Below, piece by piece: positions 35,221-45,113 of a stretch of DNA of 64,000 bases (its first letter is position 1; every line of letters begins with the position of its first letter). Under the pieces are notes generated by a model that ran no database searches, was not told the DNA's origin, and saw only the letters and a list, made by a program, of their open reading frames with translations. The position numbers were made by a program, and so were the translations under genes. This stretch comes from SZUA-547 sp963669265 (lineage in GTDB: Bacteria > Pseudomonadota > Alphaproteobacteria > Rhodobacterales > Rhodobacteraceae): positions 2,108,001 to 2,172,000 of the forward strand of contig OY769916.1 of assembly GCA_963669265.1 (NCBI GenBank), written 5' to 3'.

Positions 35221-38175
35221 TCAGAGGCCGATCGCCTCGTTCACCAGAGCCTCTTGCTGTGCTTTGTGCTGTGACGCCAGTCCCGTCGCCGGCGACGCCG
35301 ATGCGGGGCGTCCGGCGAAGATCGGCCGGGTTTGATCCGCCCCGATCCGGGTCAGGATCCATTCGATATTTGGCTCGACGAAGGTCCAGCCGCCCTGATT
35401 CTTCGGTTCTTCCTGACACCAGACGAAATCGGCGCCTTTGAACCGGCTCAGCTCTTTGGTCATGCTGAGCGCCGGGAACGGATAGAACTGCTCAAGCCGC
35501 AGGATATAGGTGTCGTCCTTGCCCGCCGCGTCGCGCGCCGCCTCCAGATCGTAATAGACCTTGCCGGAGCAGATCACGACCCGCCTGATCTCGGCGTCGG
35601 GCTTCAGCTTGAAGTCGGTGACGCCAAGCTGCGCATCGTCCCAGAGCACGCGGTGGAAGCTGGAGCCCTCGGCCATCTCGGAGAGTTTCGAGACGCAGCG
35701 CTTGTGGCGCAGCAGCGATTTCGGTGTGAACAGAATCAGCGGCTTGCGGAAGCTGCGATGCATCTGCCGCCGCAGGATGTGATAGTAGTTCGCCGGCGTG
35801 GTGCAGTTGGCGACGATCCAGTTGTCCTCGGCGCAAAGCTGCAGGAACCGCTCGATCCGCGCCGAGCTGTGCTCAGGCCCTTGCCCTTCGAACCCGTGCG
35901 GCAGCAGCACGACCAGACCGGACATGCGCAGCCATTTGCGTTCGCCCGAACAGATGAACTGGTCGAACATGATCTGGGCGCCGTTGGCGAAGTCGCCGAA
36001 CTGGGCCTCCCACAGAACCAGCGTTTTCGGATCCGCCAGCGAATAGCCGTACTCGAAGCCGAGCACCGCGTATTCCGAGAGCATCGAGTCGATCACGTCA
36101 TACTCGGCCTGCCCCTCGCGAATATGGTTCAGCGGCAGGTAGCGCTCTTCCGTCTCCTGATCGATGATGCCGGAATGGCGCTGGCTGAACGTGCCGCGGG
36201 TGCAGTCCTGCCCCGCCAGGCGCACGGGATAGCCGTCGACCAGCAAGGTGCCGAAGGCGAGGGCCTCGGCCGTCGCCCAGTCGACCCCCTCGCCGGTGTC
36301 GATCATCTTTTTCTTGGCGTCGAGGATGCGCAGGATCGTGCGATGCGCGTTGTAGTTCTCCGGCAGCTTGGTCAGGGCGGCGCCGACTTCCTTGAGCGTC
36401 TCCATCGGCTCGGCGGTGGCGCCGCGCTGATATTCGCCCTCGGCGATCTTGAGGTCCTTCCAACGCCCGTCCAGCCAGTCCGCCTTGTTGGGCCGGTATT
36501 CGCGCCCAATCTCGAACTCCTCGCTCAGATAGGCCTGGAATTCGGCTTTCATGGTCTCGGTCTCATCAATCGAGACCAGATTCTCCGCCGCGAGCCGTTC
36601 GGAATAGATCTGCAGGGTCGATTTGTGCTGTTTGATCTTCTTGTACATCAGCGGCTGGGTGAACATGGGCTCATCGCCCTCGTTATGCCCGAACCGCCGG
36701 TAGCAGAAGATGTCGATCACCACGTCTTTCAGGAATTTCTGGCGGAACTCGGTCGCGACCTTCGCGGCGTGCACCACGGCCTCGGGATCGTCGCCGTTCA
36801 CATGAAAGATCGGCGCATCCACCATCTTCGCGATATCGGTCGGATAAGGCGAAGACCGCGAGTGATGCGGCGCCGTGGTGAAGCCGATCTGGTTGTTGAC
36901 GACGATATGGATCGTGCCGCCAGTGTTGTGTCCTTTGAGGCCGGACAGGCCGAACCCTTCGGCGACCACGCCCTGCCCCGCGAAGGCGGCGTCGCCATGC
37001 AGCAGGATCGGGATCACGGTCGCCCGATCGCAGCCGAACTGGTTCTGCTTGGCGCGGGCCTTGCCGAGCACGACCGGGTTGACCGCCTCTAGATGCGACG
37101 GGTTCGCAGTCAGCGAGAGATGCACGCTGTTGCCGTCGAACTCGCGATCGGAGGACGAGCCCAGATGGTATTTGACGTCGCCGGAGCCCTCGACGTCGTC
37201 GGGCTTGAAATTGCCGCCCTGAAACTCGTTGAAGATCGCGCGATACGGCTTGCCCATCACGTTGGCGAGCACGTTCAGGCGGCCGCGATGGGGCATGCCG
37301 ACGGAGATTTCCTTGGCGCCCAGCGCGCCGCCGCGCTTGATGATCTGCTCCATCGCCGGGATCAGCGACTCGCCGCCATCCAGACCGAACCGCTTGGTGC
37401 CGACATATTTGATGCCGAGGAACTTCTCGAATCCCTCAGCCTGCACCAGCTTGTTCAGGATCGCCTTTCGGCCCATCTGGGTGAACTGGATTTCCTTGCC
37501 CAGACCCTCGATCCGGCGCTGCAGCCAGCTTTTCGGCTCAGGGTCGGTCAGATGCATGAATTGCAGCGCGAAGGTGCTGGCGTAGGTGCGTTTCAGGATC
37601 GCCTGAATCTCACGCATCGTGGCGGAGTCGAGCCCCAGCACCTGATTGATGAAAATCTTGCGGTCGAGGTCTTTCTCCTCGAACCCGAAGAATTTCGGAT
37701 CAAATTCGGGATGATCGGCGCGCGTCTTCGAGATCCCCAGCGGATCGAGATCGGCGCCCAGATGACCGCGCGACCGGTAGGAGCGGATGTACATGATCGC
37801 CCGGATCGAATCGAGCACCTGCGCGCGGATATCCGCGTCGGAGAGCGCGCCGCCCGCCTTGGACTGAATCTGCTTCGCCAGCTTCTTCGGATCCGGCTGA
37901 TCGTCGGGCCATTGCCCGTCCAGCGCGGCGACAAGCTCGCCATTGTCCTGCGGCGGCCAGTCATCACGTTTCCATGAGGGACCGTTCGCCTCGGCCGCCA
38001 CGTCCGGTTTCGAATCTTCCAGCGACTCGAAAAACGCCCGCCAGTCTTCGCTGACCGCGTCCGGATTCTCCGCCCAGGCGGCGTGAAGCTGTTCGACGAA
38101 TTTGGAATTAACGCCCTGAAGGAACGACGAATTGTGAAAGGCGACGTTTTGGCTCGAGTCGGTCATCGTCTTCAT
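35221..38175 (-). CDS. sucA: 2-Oxoglutarate dehydrogenase E1 component
   Basis: 984 residues. Thiamine-diphosphate enzyme that decarboxylates 2-oxoglutarate and loads lipoyl-E2. FLQGVNSKFVEQLHAAW at the N-terminus binds E2; conserved catalytic segments include GMPHRGRLNVLANV, HLGSSSDRE, HGDAAFAGQG with the TDP motif, RRFGHNEGDEP, and the C-terminal LLPHGFEGQGPEHSSAR. First gene of sucA-sucB(-lpd). ATG 38175 may be preceded in practice by ATG 38166 three codons in; the ribosome site does not decide. Confidence 0.97.
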   Translation of the reverse strand: MKTMTDSSQNVAFHNSSFLQGVNSKFVEQLHAAWAENPDAVSEDWRAFFESLEDSKPDVAAEANGPSWKRDDWPPQDNGELVAALDGQWPDDQPDPKKLAKQIQSKAGGALSDADIRAQVLDSIRAIMYIRSYRSRGHLGADLDPLGISKTRADHPEFDPKFFGFEEKDLDRKIFINQVLGLDSATMREIQAILKRTYASTFALQFMHLTDPEPKSWLQRRIEGLGKEIQFTQMGRKAILNKLVQAEGFEKFLGIKYVGTKRFGLDGGESLIPAMEQIIKRGGALGAKEISVGMPHRGRLNVLANVMGKPYRAIFNEFQGGNFKPDDVEGSGDVKYHLGSSSDREFDGNSVHLSLTANPSHLEAVNPVVLGKARAKQNQFGCDRATVIPILLHGDAAFAGQGVVAEGFGLSGLKGHNTGGTIHIVVNNQIGFTTAPHHSRSSPYPTDIAKMVDAPIFHVNGDDPEAVVHAAKVATEFRQKFLKDVVIDIFCYRRFGHNEGDEPMFTQPLMYKKIKQHKSTLQIYSERLAAENLVSIDETETMKAEFQAYLSEEFEIGREYRPNKADWLDGRWKDLKIAEGEYQRGATAEPMETLKEVGAALTKLPENYNAHRTILRILDAKKKMIDTGEGVDWATAEALAFGTLLVDGYPVRLAGQDCTRGTFSQRHSGIIDQETEERYLPLNHIREGQAEYDVIDSMLSEYAVLGFEYGYSLADPKTLVLWEAQFGDFANGAQIMFDQFICSGERKWLRMSGLVVLLPHGFEGQGPEHSSARIERFLQLCAEDNWIVANCTTPANYYHILRRQMHRSFRKPLILFTPKSLLRHKRCVSKLSEMAEGSSFHRVLWDDAQLGVTDFKLKPDAEIRRVVICSGKVYYDLEAARDAAGKDDTYILRLEQFYPFPALSMTKELSRFKGADFVWCQEEPKNQGGWTFVEPNIEWILTRIGADQTRPIFAGRPASASPATGLASQHKAQQEALVNEAIGL

Positions 38176-38433
38176 GCCAGGCGCGCTTTGGCGCCCCCTC
38201 CCTTTAGCGCATCTTGTCCGCAGGCTCCGACCTTAACGCGGGCGCGACCCGAGGTGGACCGGTCTAAATGAGGCGCCCCTCAGCCTGACCAGACGCATCA
38301 GGGGGCGAAGACCAACAGCCAAGACGCAAAGAGCCACCCAAACGGGTGGCCCGCACGTCAGTTAAACGACCGAGTTGCAGGACTTTCAAGGGGAATCTGC
38401 GCGAGTGCGACGTTCCCCCTGAAGGGGCCTGTT
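38176..38433. other. Spacer between sucD and sucA containing two hairpins
   Basis: 258 bases without a gene. Hairpin one (38385-38423) pairs TTCAAGGGGAA with TTCCCCCTGAA, one mismatch, 17-base loop, 11 bases after the sucD stop. Hairpin two (38333-38350) pairs GCCACCC with GGGTGGC around a 4-base loop and is followed on the minus strand by TCTTTG. The remainder should contain the sucA promoter. Confidence 0.6.
38333..38350 (-). terminator. Probable terminator of the mdh-sucCD unit
   Basis: GCCACCC and GGGTGGC arms with a 4-base loop and a modest TCTTT tail on the minus strand, about 85 bases past the sucD stop. Confidence 0.5.
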
Positions 38434-39315
<882 letters not shown>

Positions 39316-39403
39316 GTCTTGTCCCCCTTGGGGTCGCGGCGCGCGCGGGTGTCGGCGCAGCCGCTGTGGTTACGAACGAATGCGAGCGGAGCGATCCGGG
39401 GCC

Positions 39404-40597
39404 TTACCCTTTCACCGCCTTCACGATTTTCTCGGCGGCGTCGGCCAGATTGTCGGCGGCGATCACATCCAGACCGGAGTCGTTGATGATCTGCTTGCCG
39501 AGCTCCACATTGGTGCCTTCCAGGCGCACGACCAGCGGCACTTCCAGGCCGACTTCCTTGACCGCGGCGATCACGCCCTCGGCGATCACGTCGCAGCGCA
39601 TGATGCCGCCGAAGATGTTCACCAGGATGCCTTTGACCTGCGGGTCCGAGGTGATGATCTTGAACGCCTCGGTGACCTTTTCGGTGGTCGCGCCGCCGCC
39701 CACATCCAGGAAGTTGGCGGGCTCAGAGCCGTAGAGCTTGATGATGTCCATCGTCGCCATCGCCAGGCCCGCGCCGTTGACCATGCAGCCAATCTCGCCA
39801 TCCAGCGCGATGTAGTTGAGGTCGAATTTCGAGGCCTGTAGCTCTTTCGGATCCTCCTCCGTCTCGTCGCGCAGCGCCATGATCTCCGGCTGGCGATAGA
39901 GCGCGTTCGAGTCGAAGTTCATCTTGCAGTCGAGGCATTTGATGTCGTTGTCGGGCGTCACGATCAGCGGGTTGATCTCGAGAAGCGAGCAGTCCTTCTC
40001 CATGAACGCCTTGTAGAGCGTGGAGATCAGCTTGACGCATTGCTTGACGGCGCCGCCTTCGAGGCCCAGCGCGAACGCGACCTTGCGGCCATGAAACGGC
40101 ATCACGCCAGTGGCCGGATCGACGGAGAAGGTTAGAATTTTCTCAGGCGTCTCTTCGGCGACGGCCTCGATATCCATGCCGCCCTCGGTCGAAGCGATGA
40201 AGGAGACGCGAGACGAGTCCCGATCGACCAGAAGCGCCAGATAAAGTTCGCGCGCGATGTCCGATCCGTCTTCGATATAGATCCGGTTGACCTGCTTGCC
40301 CGCCGGCCCGGTCTGGTGCGTGACCAGCGTGCGGCCCAGCATCATCTCGGCGTTCTCGGCGGCTTCCTCAACCGACGTGCAGATGCGCACGCCGCCCTTC
40401 TCGCCCGCGGAGTCTTCCTGGAACGATCCCTTGCCGCGACCGCCCGCATGGATCTGCGCTTTGACGACCCAGATCGGCCCGTCCAGCGCGCCGGCGGCGG
40501 TCTTCGCCTCTTCCGCCTTCATGACGGCCCGGCCATCCGAGACAGGCGCTCCATACGCCTTGAGGATCTGCTTGGCCTGATATTCGTGAATGTTCAT
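39404..40597 (-). CDS. sucC: Succinyl-CoA synthetase beta subunit
   Basis: 397 residues. ATP-grasp domain (N-terminal NIHEYQAKQILKAYGAPV, KAQIHAGGRGKGSF) and C-terminal CoA-ligase domain (NGAGLAMATMDIIKLYG, NFLDVGGGAT, NIFGGIMRCDVIAEG). The nucleotide preference cannot be read with confidence. It lies between mdh and sucD, as in other Rhodobacterales. A 153-base spacer separates it from mdh. Confidence 0.97.
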   Translation of the reverse strand: MNIHEYQAKQILKAYGAPVSDGRAVMKAEEAKTAAGALDGPIWVVKAQIHAGGRGKGSFQEDSAGEKGGVRICTSVEEAAENAEMMLGRTLVTHQTGPAGKQVNRIYIEDGSDIARELYLALLVDRDSSRVSFIASTEGGMDIEAVAEETPEKILTFSVDPATGVMPFHGRKVAFALGLEGGAVKQCVKLISTLYKAFMEKDCSLLEINPLIVTPDNDIKCLDCKMNFDSNALYRQPEIMALRDETEEDPKELQASKFDLNYIALDGEIGCMVNGAGLAMATMDIIKLYGSEPANFLDVGGGATTEKVTEAFKIITSDPQVKGILVNIFGGIMRCDVIAEGVIAAVKEVGLEVPLVVRLEGTNVELGKQIINDSGLDVIAADNLADAAEKIVKAVKG

Positions 40598-40750
40598 GGC
40601 GATCGGCCCTCCAAAAGCCGTATGGCGGTTAGTCCTGTCTGTTCCAATGCCCGACTGGCACTCCGCCCGATCGGCGGCGCGTGCGCGGGGCGTGGGCGCC
40701 CGATCCGCTGCCGCGGGACGGACGCCGCAATCGTCACTGCGCGAAAGGGA

Positions 40751-41719
40751 TCAGAGCTCGGTGAGCGCCGGATCGATCTTCTGGCAGGCGGCGACCAGAT
40801 CGTTCACCGCGTCGATAGAGGCCTGCAGCATCTCGCGCTCGGACGGGTTCAGGCGGACGTTGACGATCCGCTCCACGCCCTTGGCACCGATGATCACCGG
40901 CACGCCCGCATAGAGCTTCTTGATGCCGAACGGACCGTTCACATAAGCCGCGCAGGGCAGAAGCCGCTTCTTGTCGCGCAGATAGCTGGTGGCCATCTGG
41001 ATCGCGCTTTCGGCCGGCGCGTAATAGGCCGAGCCGTTGCCCAGTAGGCCGACGATCTCTCCGCCGCCCTTGCGGGTGCGGTCGACGATGCCGTCGAGCT
41101 GCTCCTGCGTCATCCACTTCATCTTCACGAGATTCGGCAGCGGAATGCCCGCGACCGTCGAGAACCGGGTCAGCGGCACCATCGAGTCGCCATGCCCGCC
41201 CAGCACGAACGCGGTCACGTCCTCAACCGAAACATTCATCGCTTCGGCCAGGAAATAACGGAAGCGGGCCGAGTCGAGCACGCCCGCCATGCCGACCACT
41301 TTGCGCGTCGGCAGGCCCGAATATTTCTGCAGGGCCCAGACCATCACGTCGAGCGGGTTGGTGATGCAGATGACGAAGGCTTTGGGGGCGTGGGTCTTAA
41401 TGCCTTCGGCGACCTGTTTGACCACCTCAAGGTTCTTGCCCAGCAGATCGTCGCGGCTCATACCCGGTTTGCGCGGGAAGCCGGCGGTGACGATGCAGAC
41501 ATCCGCGCCGGCGATATCGGCGTAATCGCCAGTGCCCTTGAGCGCCGCATCCTTGCCGAAGACCGGGGAGGCTTCGGCGATGTCGAGGCCCTTTCCCTTG
41601 GCGACGCCGTCAAAAATATCGAAAAGAACAATGTCGCCGAGTTCTTCCCGCGCGGCAATGTGCGCGAGCGTCCCCCCGATCATTCCCGAACCAATGAGAG
41701 CAATTTTAGACCTGGCCAT
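40751..41719 (-). CDS. mdh: Malate dehydrogenase (LDH-like type)
   Basis: 322 residues. NAD-dependent oxidation of malate to oxaloacetate. NAD-binding GSGMIGGTLAHIAA, the IVTAGFPRKPGMSRDDLL substrate loop with the arginine that selects dicarboxylic acids, ITNPLDVMVWALQKYSG, and the catalytic His in LGGHGDSMVPLTR. The LDH-like mdh is the form expected in alphaproteobacteria. First gene of mdh-sucC-sucD; promoter region is the gap to rsgA. Confidence 0.97.
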   Translation of the reverse strand: MARSKIALIGSGMIGGTLAHIAAREELGDIVLFDIFDGVAKGKGLDIAEASPVFGKDAALKGTGDYADIAGADVCIVTAGFPRKPGMSRDDLLGKNLEVVKQVAEGIKTHAPKAFVICITNPLDVMVWALQKYSGLPTRKVVGMAGVLDSARFRYFLAEAMNVSVEDVTAFVLGGHGDSMVPLTRFSTVAGIPLPNLVKMKWMTQEQLDGIVDRTRKGGGEIVGLLGNGSAYYAPAESAIQMATSYLRDKKRLLPCAAYVNGPFGIKKLYAGVPVIIGAKGVERIVNVRLNPSEREMLQASIDAVNDLVAACQKIDPALTEL

Positions 41720-42121
41720 GCGGCGCCTCCTAAAAAGGGTGGGTTTCGCGGCTTACGTAACGGAATTGCCCTCTATTTCGCAAGCGCGAAAGATTCCGTC
41801 GCAAGCCTTTTGGCGGGTTTTGCTGGCATTGCAGGCGGCATCTGCGGGTTCATCAGGCGGTTTCGACGCCGAGAGAGCTGTCAGGCGGCGCGCGGCGGGA
41901 TCCGCTTGATCGGCGAGGCGGCAGGTCTTATGTCGAGAGTATCGGAAATGGAGATTTCATGTCCCGGTAAGGTGGGAAGGCGAAGGCCCTCCCGTTGCAT
42001 GACCAACGCCTGACACGCGCCTGCGCATCCGCAGGGCGGAGGGGTTGGCGCGCGATCTCAGACATCACCGACCTTTAGCGCCAAAGTTCAGCTTCCGGCG
42101 ACGACATGAAAGCAGACCCAA
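41720..42121. promoter_or_regulatory. Divergent mdh-rsgA intergenic region with nested inverted repeats
   Basis: 402 bases with no gene seen. About 41-80 bases upstream of mdh two inverted repeats are nested: ACGGAAT (41760-41766) with ATTCCGT (41793-41799), enclosing TTTCGC (41776-41781) with GCGAAA (41786-41791). This can fold as a hairpin in the mdh leader or be a protein site. I recognise no known riboswitch. Confidence 0.45.
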
Positions 42122-43219
42122 ATGGTACGGGACTATTCCGCTTTTCTACCGACCAACAATTCACCCCAATACCGCGCACGCAGCGCCGAACAGAGCCTTT
42201 CCCCGCTCCCGAAACTGGGCTGGCGACCCTTTTTCGCCCAACAGATCAGCGTCGATGAGCTGGTCGAAACGCCGCCTGCGCGCGTGTTCGAAGTCCACCG
42301 CAACGCGCTGCAGGTGATGGGCGACGATGTTGATCAGTTGATCCCGCCCCGGACGGACGCGACCGTCGGCGACTGGATCTTGCTCGATCGCAAGCGCCCG
42401 CAGGCCAGCAAGGTTTTACGCCGTAAGAGCGTTCTGAAACGGCGCGCGCCCGGGACCGACCGGCGTGTGCAGCTGATCGCGGCGAATATCGACACGGCCT
42501 TTATCGTGTCGTCCTGTAATCAGGACTTCAACATCGCGCGGCTGGAGCGCTACATCGCGCTGGCGTTCGAGGCGGAGATCACGCCGGTCGTCGTTTTGAC
42601 CAAAGCCGACCTGAGCGCGACGCCGCAGGACTACGCCGCCGAGGCTCGCGCGATCTCTGATCTGGTCCCCATCGTCGCGCTGGATGCGAGAGGCGACGAG
42701 CCCCGGGAAAAGCTGGCGAGTTGGCGCAAGCCGGGTGAGACCATCGTGTTTCTGGGTTCTTCCGGCGTGGGCAAGTCGACCCTCGCCAACGCATTGACCG
42801 GCGAAGACGCGATCGAGACGCAAGCCATCCGCGAGGACGATGCGAAGGGCCGCCACACGACCACAAGACGGCAACTCCATGTGACGCCCGACGGGGGCCT
42901 GATTCTGGACACGCCGGGGATGCGTGAATTGCAACTGGCCGACGCGGCGGCGGGGGTCGACGAGGTGTTCGCGGACCTCTTCGAGCTCTCTCAACGCTGC
43001 CGCTTCAGCGACTGCCAGCATGTGACGGAACCGGGATGCGCCGTTCTCGACGCATTGGAGCGTGGCGCGATCGACGCCGCGCGGTTGGGGCGATGGCGCA
43101 AACTGATGGCCGAGGACGCCTTCAACTCCGCCAGCCTCGCCGAGCGCCGGACGAAGGACCGGGCCTTTGGCAAGATGGTCCGCCAAGCTATGAAGGCGAA
43201 GGGCAAGCGGGCGCCTTGA
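42122..43219 (+). CDS. rsgA: Ribosome small subunit-dependent GTPase A
   Basis: 365 residues. Late 30S maturation GTPase. An OB-fold N-terminus is followed by the circularly permuted GTPase: G4 TKAD (160-163) precedes G1 GSSGVGKST (212-220) and G3 DTPG (263-266). The zinc-binding end has C293, C298, H300 and C306 in CRFSDCQHVTEPGC. The N-terminus is somewhat long. The ribosome site before ATG 42122 is weak. Divergent from mdh. Confidence 0.95.
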   Translation: MVRDYSAFLPTNNSPQYRARSAEQSLSPLPKLGWRPFFAQQISVDELVETPPARVFEVHRNALQVMGDDVDQLIPPRTDATVGDWILLDRKRPQASKVLRRKSVLKRRAPGTDRRVQLIAANIDTAFIVSSCNQDFNIARLERYIALAFEAEITPVVVLTKADLSATPQDYAAEARAISDLVPIVALDARGDEPREKLASWRKPGETIVFLGSSGVGKSTLANALTGEDAIETQAIREDDAKGRHTTTRRQLHVTPDGGLILDTPGMRELQLADAAAGVDEVFADLFELSQRCRFSDCQHVTEPGCAVLDALERGAIDAARLGRWRKLMAEDAFNSASLAERRTKDRAFGKMVRQAMKAKGKRAP

Positions 43220-43240
43220 GCTTGACGGCGCGCCCGAGCC

Positions 43241-43852
43241 TCACGCCTTCGGGCGCGCCAACAACGTCCAGACGCGCAGATCCGCCAGGACCTTGACGGT
43301 CGCCGCCACGGCCAGCGCGCAAAGCGCCGCCTTTGACGCTGTCCCCATAGTCCCCTCGATCAGCATCGCATGCACGACGCTGCCCGGCACGATCACCGCC
43401 GCGAGCGCCGTATGCGCCAGGCGCCAGCTTTTCGGCCGGAGGCTCAGACGCCGACGGAATGTCGCCAGCAGCGCGGTGGCGAAAAGCGCCCACATCGCCG
43501 TGACGCCCCAGACGGAGAACGGCGTTGGCGAGACGAAAAGCAGCGCGTCGATCACATCGGGCGGGCTGGTCAGCCACAACCCGGCGACATGGATCGCCAC
43601 CGATGCGACCAGCGCGCCGCCGACCCAGCGATGGACGCGCCGTCCGCGCCGCGCGGGCAGGCCCGGCAGATATCCCCCGGCGAGCAATGGTTGAAACAGG
43701 ATCAGCGCCATCGCGACGACGCCGGCGAGGCCCGCCGCGATATAGATCGGATCGCGCCACGCCAGCAGCGGGCTGGTCGCGGCGACAGCGATTGGGATTG
43801 CGACCGCGGCGCCGAGCGCGGTCCAGATCAGCGCCGCGCGGATCGACCCCAT
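43241..43852 (-). CDS. Ferric-reductase-like haem membrane protein
   Basis: 203 residues with about six hydrophobic segments. Two histidine pairs are placed as in the ferric reductase-like transmembrane (FRD/MsrQ/cytochrome b) family: H74/H88 and H147/H161, both 14 residues apart, suiting two stacked haems b. There is no FAD or NAD domain, so it would pass electrons across the membrane to a partner. It starts 5 bases after the stop of the Tat-exported dioxygenase-like gene, which suggests the two work together. Confidence 0.82.
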   Translation of the reverse strand: MGSIRAALIWTALGAAVAIPIAVAATSPLLAWRDPIYIAAGLAGVVAMALILFQPLLAGGYLPGLPARRGRRVHRWVGGALVASVAIHVAGLWLTSPPDVIDALLFVSPTPFSVWGVTAMWALFATALLATFRRRLSLRPKSWRLAHTALAAVIVPGSVVHAMLIEGTMGTASKAALCALAVAATVKVLADLRVWTLLARPKA

Positions 43853-43857
43853 GGAGG

Positions 43858-44367
43858 TCAGACCGGTTTCAGCACGAAATCCGCCGTCAGACTGGTGTCG
43901 CGCGCGCTGGGCATCACGGGGCGCAGAAAGACAGTTTCGAAACCGCCGTCGCCAAAGTCGCCGTCATAGGCGAGATGCCCGTGCGGCTGGCCGAAGGCGG
44001 GCACGATCTGCGGCATTTCCAGCCGGAACGCGCCCTCCGCGTCCGTCAGCGTGGCGCCGTGGCTGTGAGGCTCGCGCTCATGCCCCTCGGTCGTGTGAGC
44101 CCAGATCTGAATGCGCGCGCCTTCGATCGGCGCGCCGTCGCCCGCGCGGCGCACCGTACCGGTCATCCAGAATCCCCCGCCGCCGATGCGCTCGACGATC
44201 GGCGCGCCGGGAAGATAATTGTTGGCGCCGCCGCGCATCGTCCGCGTCGGAGCGAGACCATCGGCGCGCGCGGGAACGAGAAGTCCGGTCGCGCCTGTCG
44301 CCAGCGCCGCGCCAGCGGCCGACCCAGTGATCAGAAAGGCGCGGCGGGTCGGCTGGAATCGGGGCAT
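43858..44367 (-). CDS. Tat-exported intradiol ring-cleavage dioxygenase-like protein
   Basis: 169 residues from ATG 44367 with GAGGAG upstream. A twin-arginine signal (PTRRAFLITGSAAGAAL) is followed by a compact beta domain resembling the intradiol dioxygenase fold: GTVRRAGDGAPIEGARIQIWAHT and a PHGHLAY segment like the HxH ligand motif. The two tyrosine iron ligands of true enzymes are not evident; instead the loop is His-rich (H91, H96, H101, H103, H129, H131), so metal binding may differ. Its role is unassigned. Just upstream of the haem membrane protein, nearly overlapping. Confidence 0.75.
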   Translation of the reverse strand: MPRFQPTRRAFLITGSAAGAALATGATGLLVPARADGLAPTRTMRGGANNYLPGAPIVERIGGGGFWMTGTVRRAGDGAPIEGARIQIWAHTTEGHEREPHSHGATLTDAEGAFRLEMPQIVPAFGQPHGHLAYDGDFGDGGFETVFLRPVMPSARDTSLTADFVLKPV

Positions 44368-44591
44368 CTCGGGCTCTCCTCTCTGGCGTCTCGGGCGCGG
44401 ATTGCGGCGCAAGTCTGTCCTCATGCGCTTGCGCGAGATTCTCGCACGGTCGCGCCCAGTATACAGGATAGGGCGCGCCGAGCGCGATGGCGCCGCCCCC
44501 ACGGCTTCGTGATGACGGTCTTTGTATTTACGTCGGCCGAGGCGGTGCGAGAGTGGCGCGCCGCCTCCGATGCGCCGCGACCGCAGCCCGG

Positions 44592-45113
44592 TTATTCGAT
44601 CGGCACGATGTCGACGACGATCACGCGAACAGTCGTGTCCCCTTCATTGATCCACCAATGCACAGTGCCGTCCTGCTCGAATGCGGTGTCGCCCGCATGT
44701 TTGACCACCGGTCCGTCCGCGCCCGCCCGATGCTCGGTCGCCTGGCCACTGACGACATAAGCCACGCCCGGGCGCTCGGTATGCTGATGCACGGCCACGA
44801 CGCCGCCGGGCAGGACGTCGATTTCCCGCGCGCGCAGTTCCCGTCCCTCGACCGATTCGAACTGGCCCGCCAGCGGCACCGAACCCAACAAGCGGACATT
44901 CTCAATGCCGGAGCTCTCGGTGGGGCCGCTCGCCTGCAACTCGACGGCGGCCGCTTTCTCCTCCGCTGAGGTGACCTGCGCGAGAATGATGACGCCGTCT
45001 GACCCTGCGGCGTCCTCCTCATGCGCCGACGCCATGGACGTCGCGCCGAGCGTGAGCAACGCGGCGGCCCCCAGCAGAGTCGCGCCAGTCGTTATCCGGG
45101 ATTTGTAGATCAT
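44592..45113 (-). CDS. Exported cupin-domain protein
   Basis: 173 residues: signal peptide (about 1-30) then a single cupin domain. Metal ligands in the first cupin motif are H109 and H111 (VVAVHQHTERPGVAYVVSG), and the second motif has H152 (GDTAFEQDGTVHWWIN). Activity unknown; small exported cupins may be metal-dependent enzymes or binding proteins. It is upstream of the dioxygenase-like gene on the same strand with a 224-base gap. A strong inverted repeat lies 225 bases upstream of its start. Confidence 0.85.
   Translation of the reverse strand: MIYKSRITTGATLLGAAALLTLGATSMASAHEEDAAGSDGVIILAQVTSAEEKAAAVELQASGPTESSGIENVRLLGSVPLAGQFESVEGRELRAREIDVLPGGVVAVHQHTERPGVAYVVSGQATEHRAGADGPVVKHAGDTAFEQDGTVHWWINEGDTTVRVIVVDIVPIE

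Noticed and set aside
35332..37092. 586-codon open frame opposite sucA
   Set aside because: Composition is that of an antisense shadow (rich in His/Arg/Asp/Val runs), with no family features; sucA is intact on the other strand.
38176..38433. Possible tRNA or small RNA gene in the sucD-sucA gap
   Set aside because: The hairpins do not make a cloverleaf and no CCA-type acceptor end is visible.
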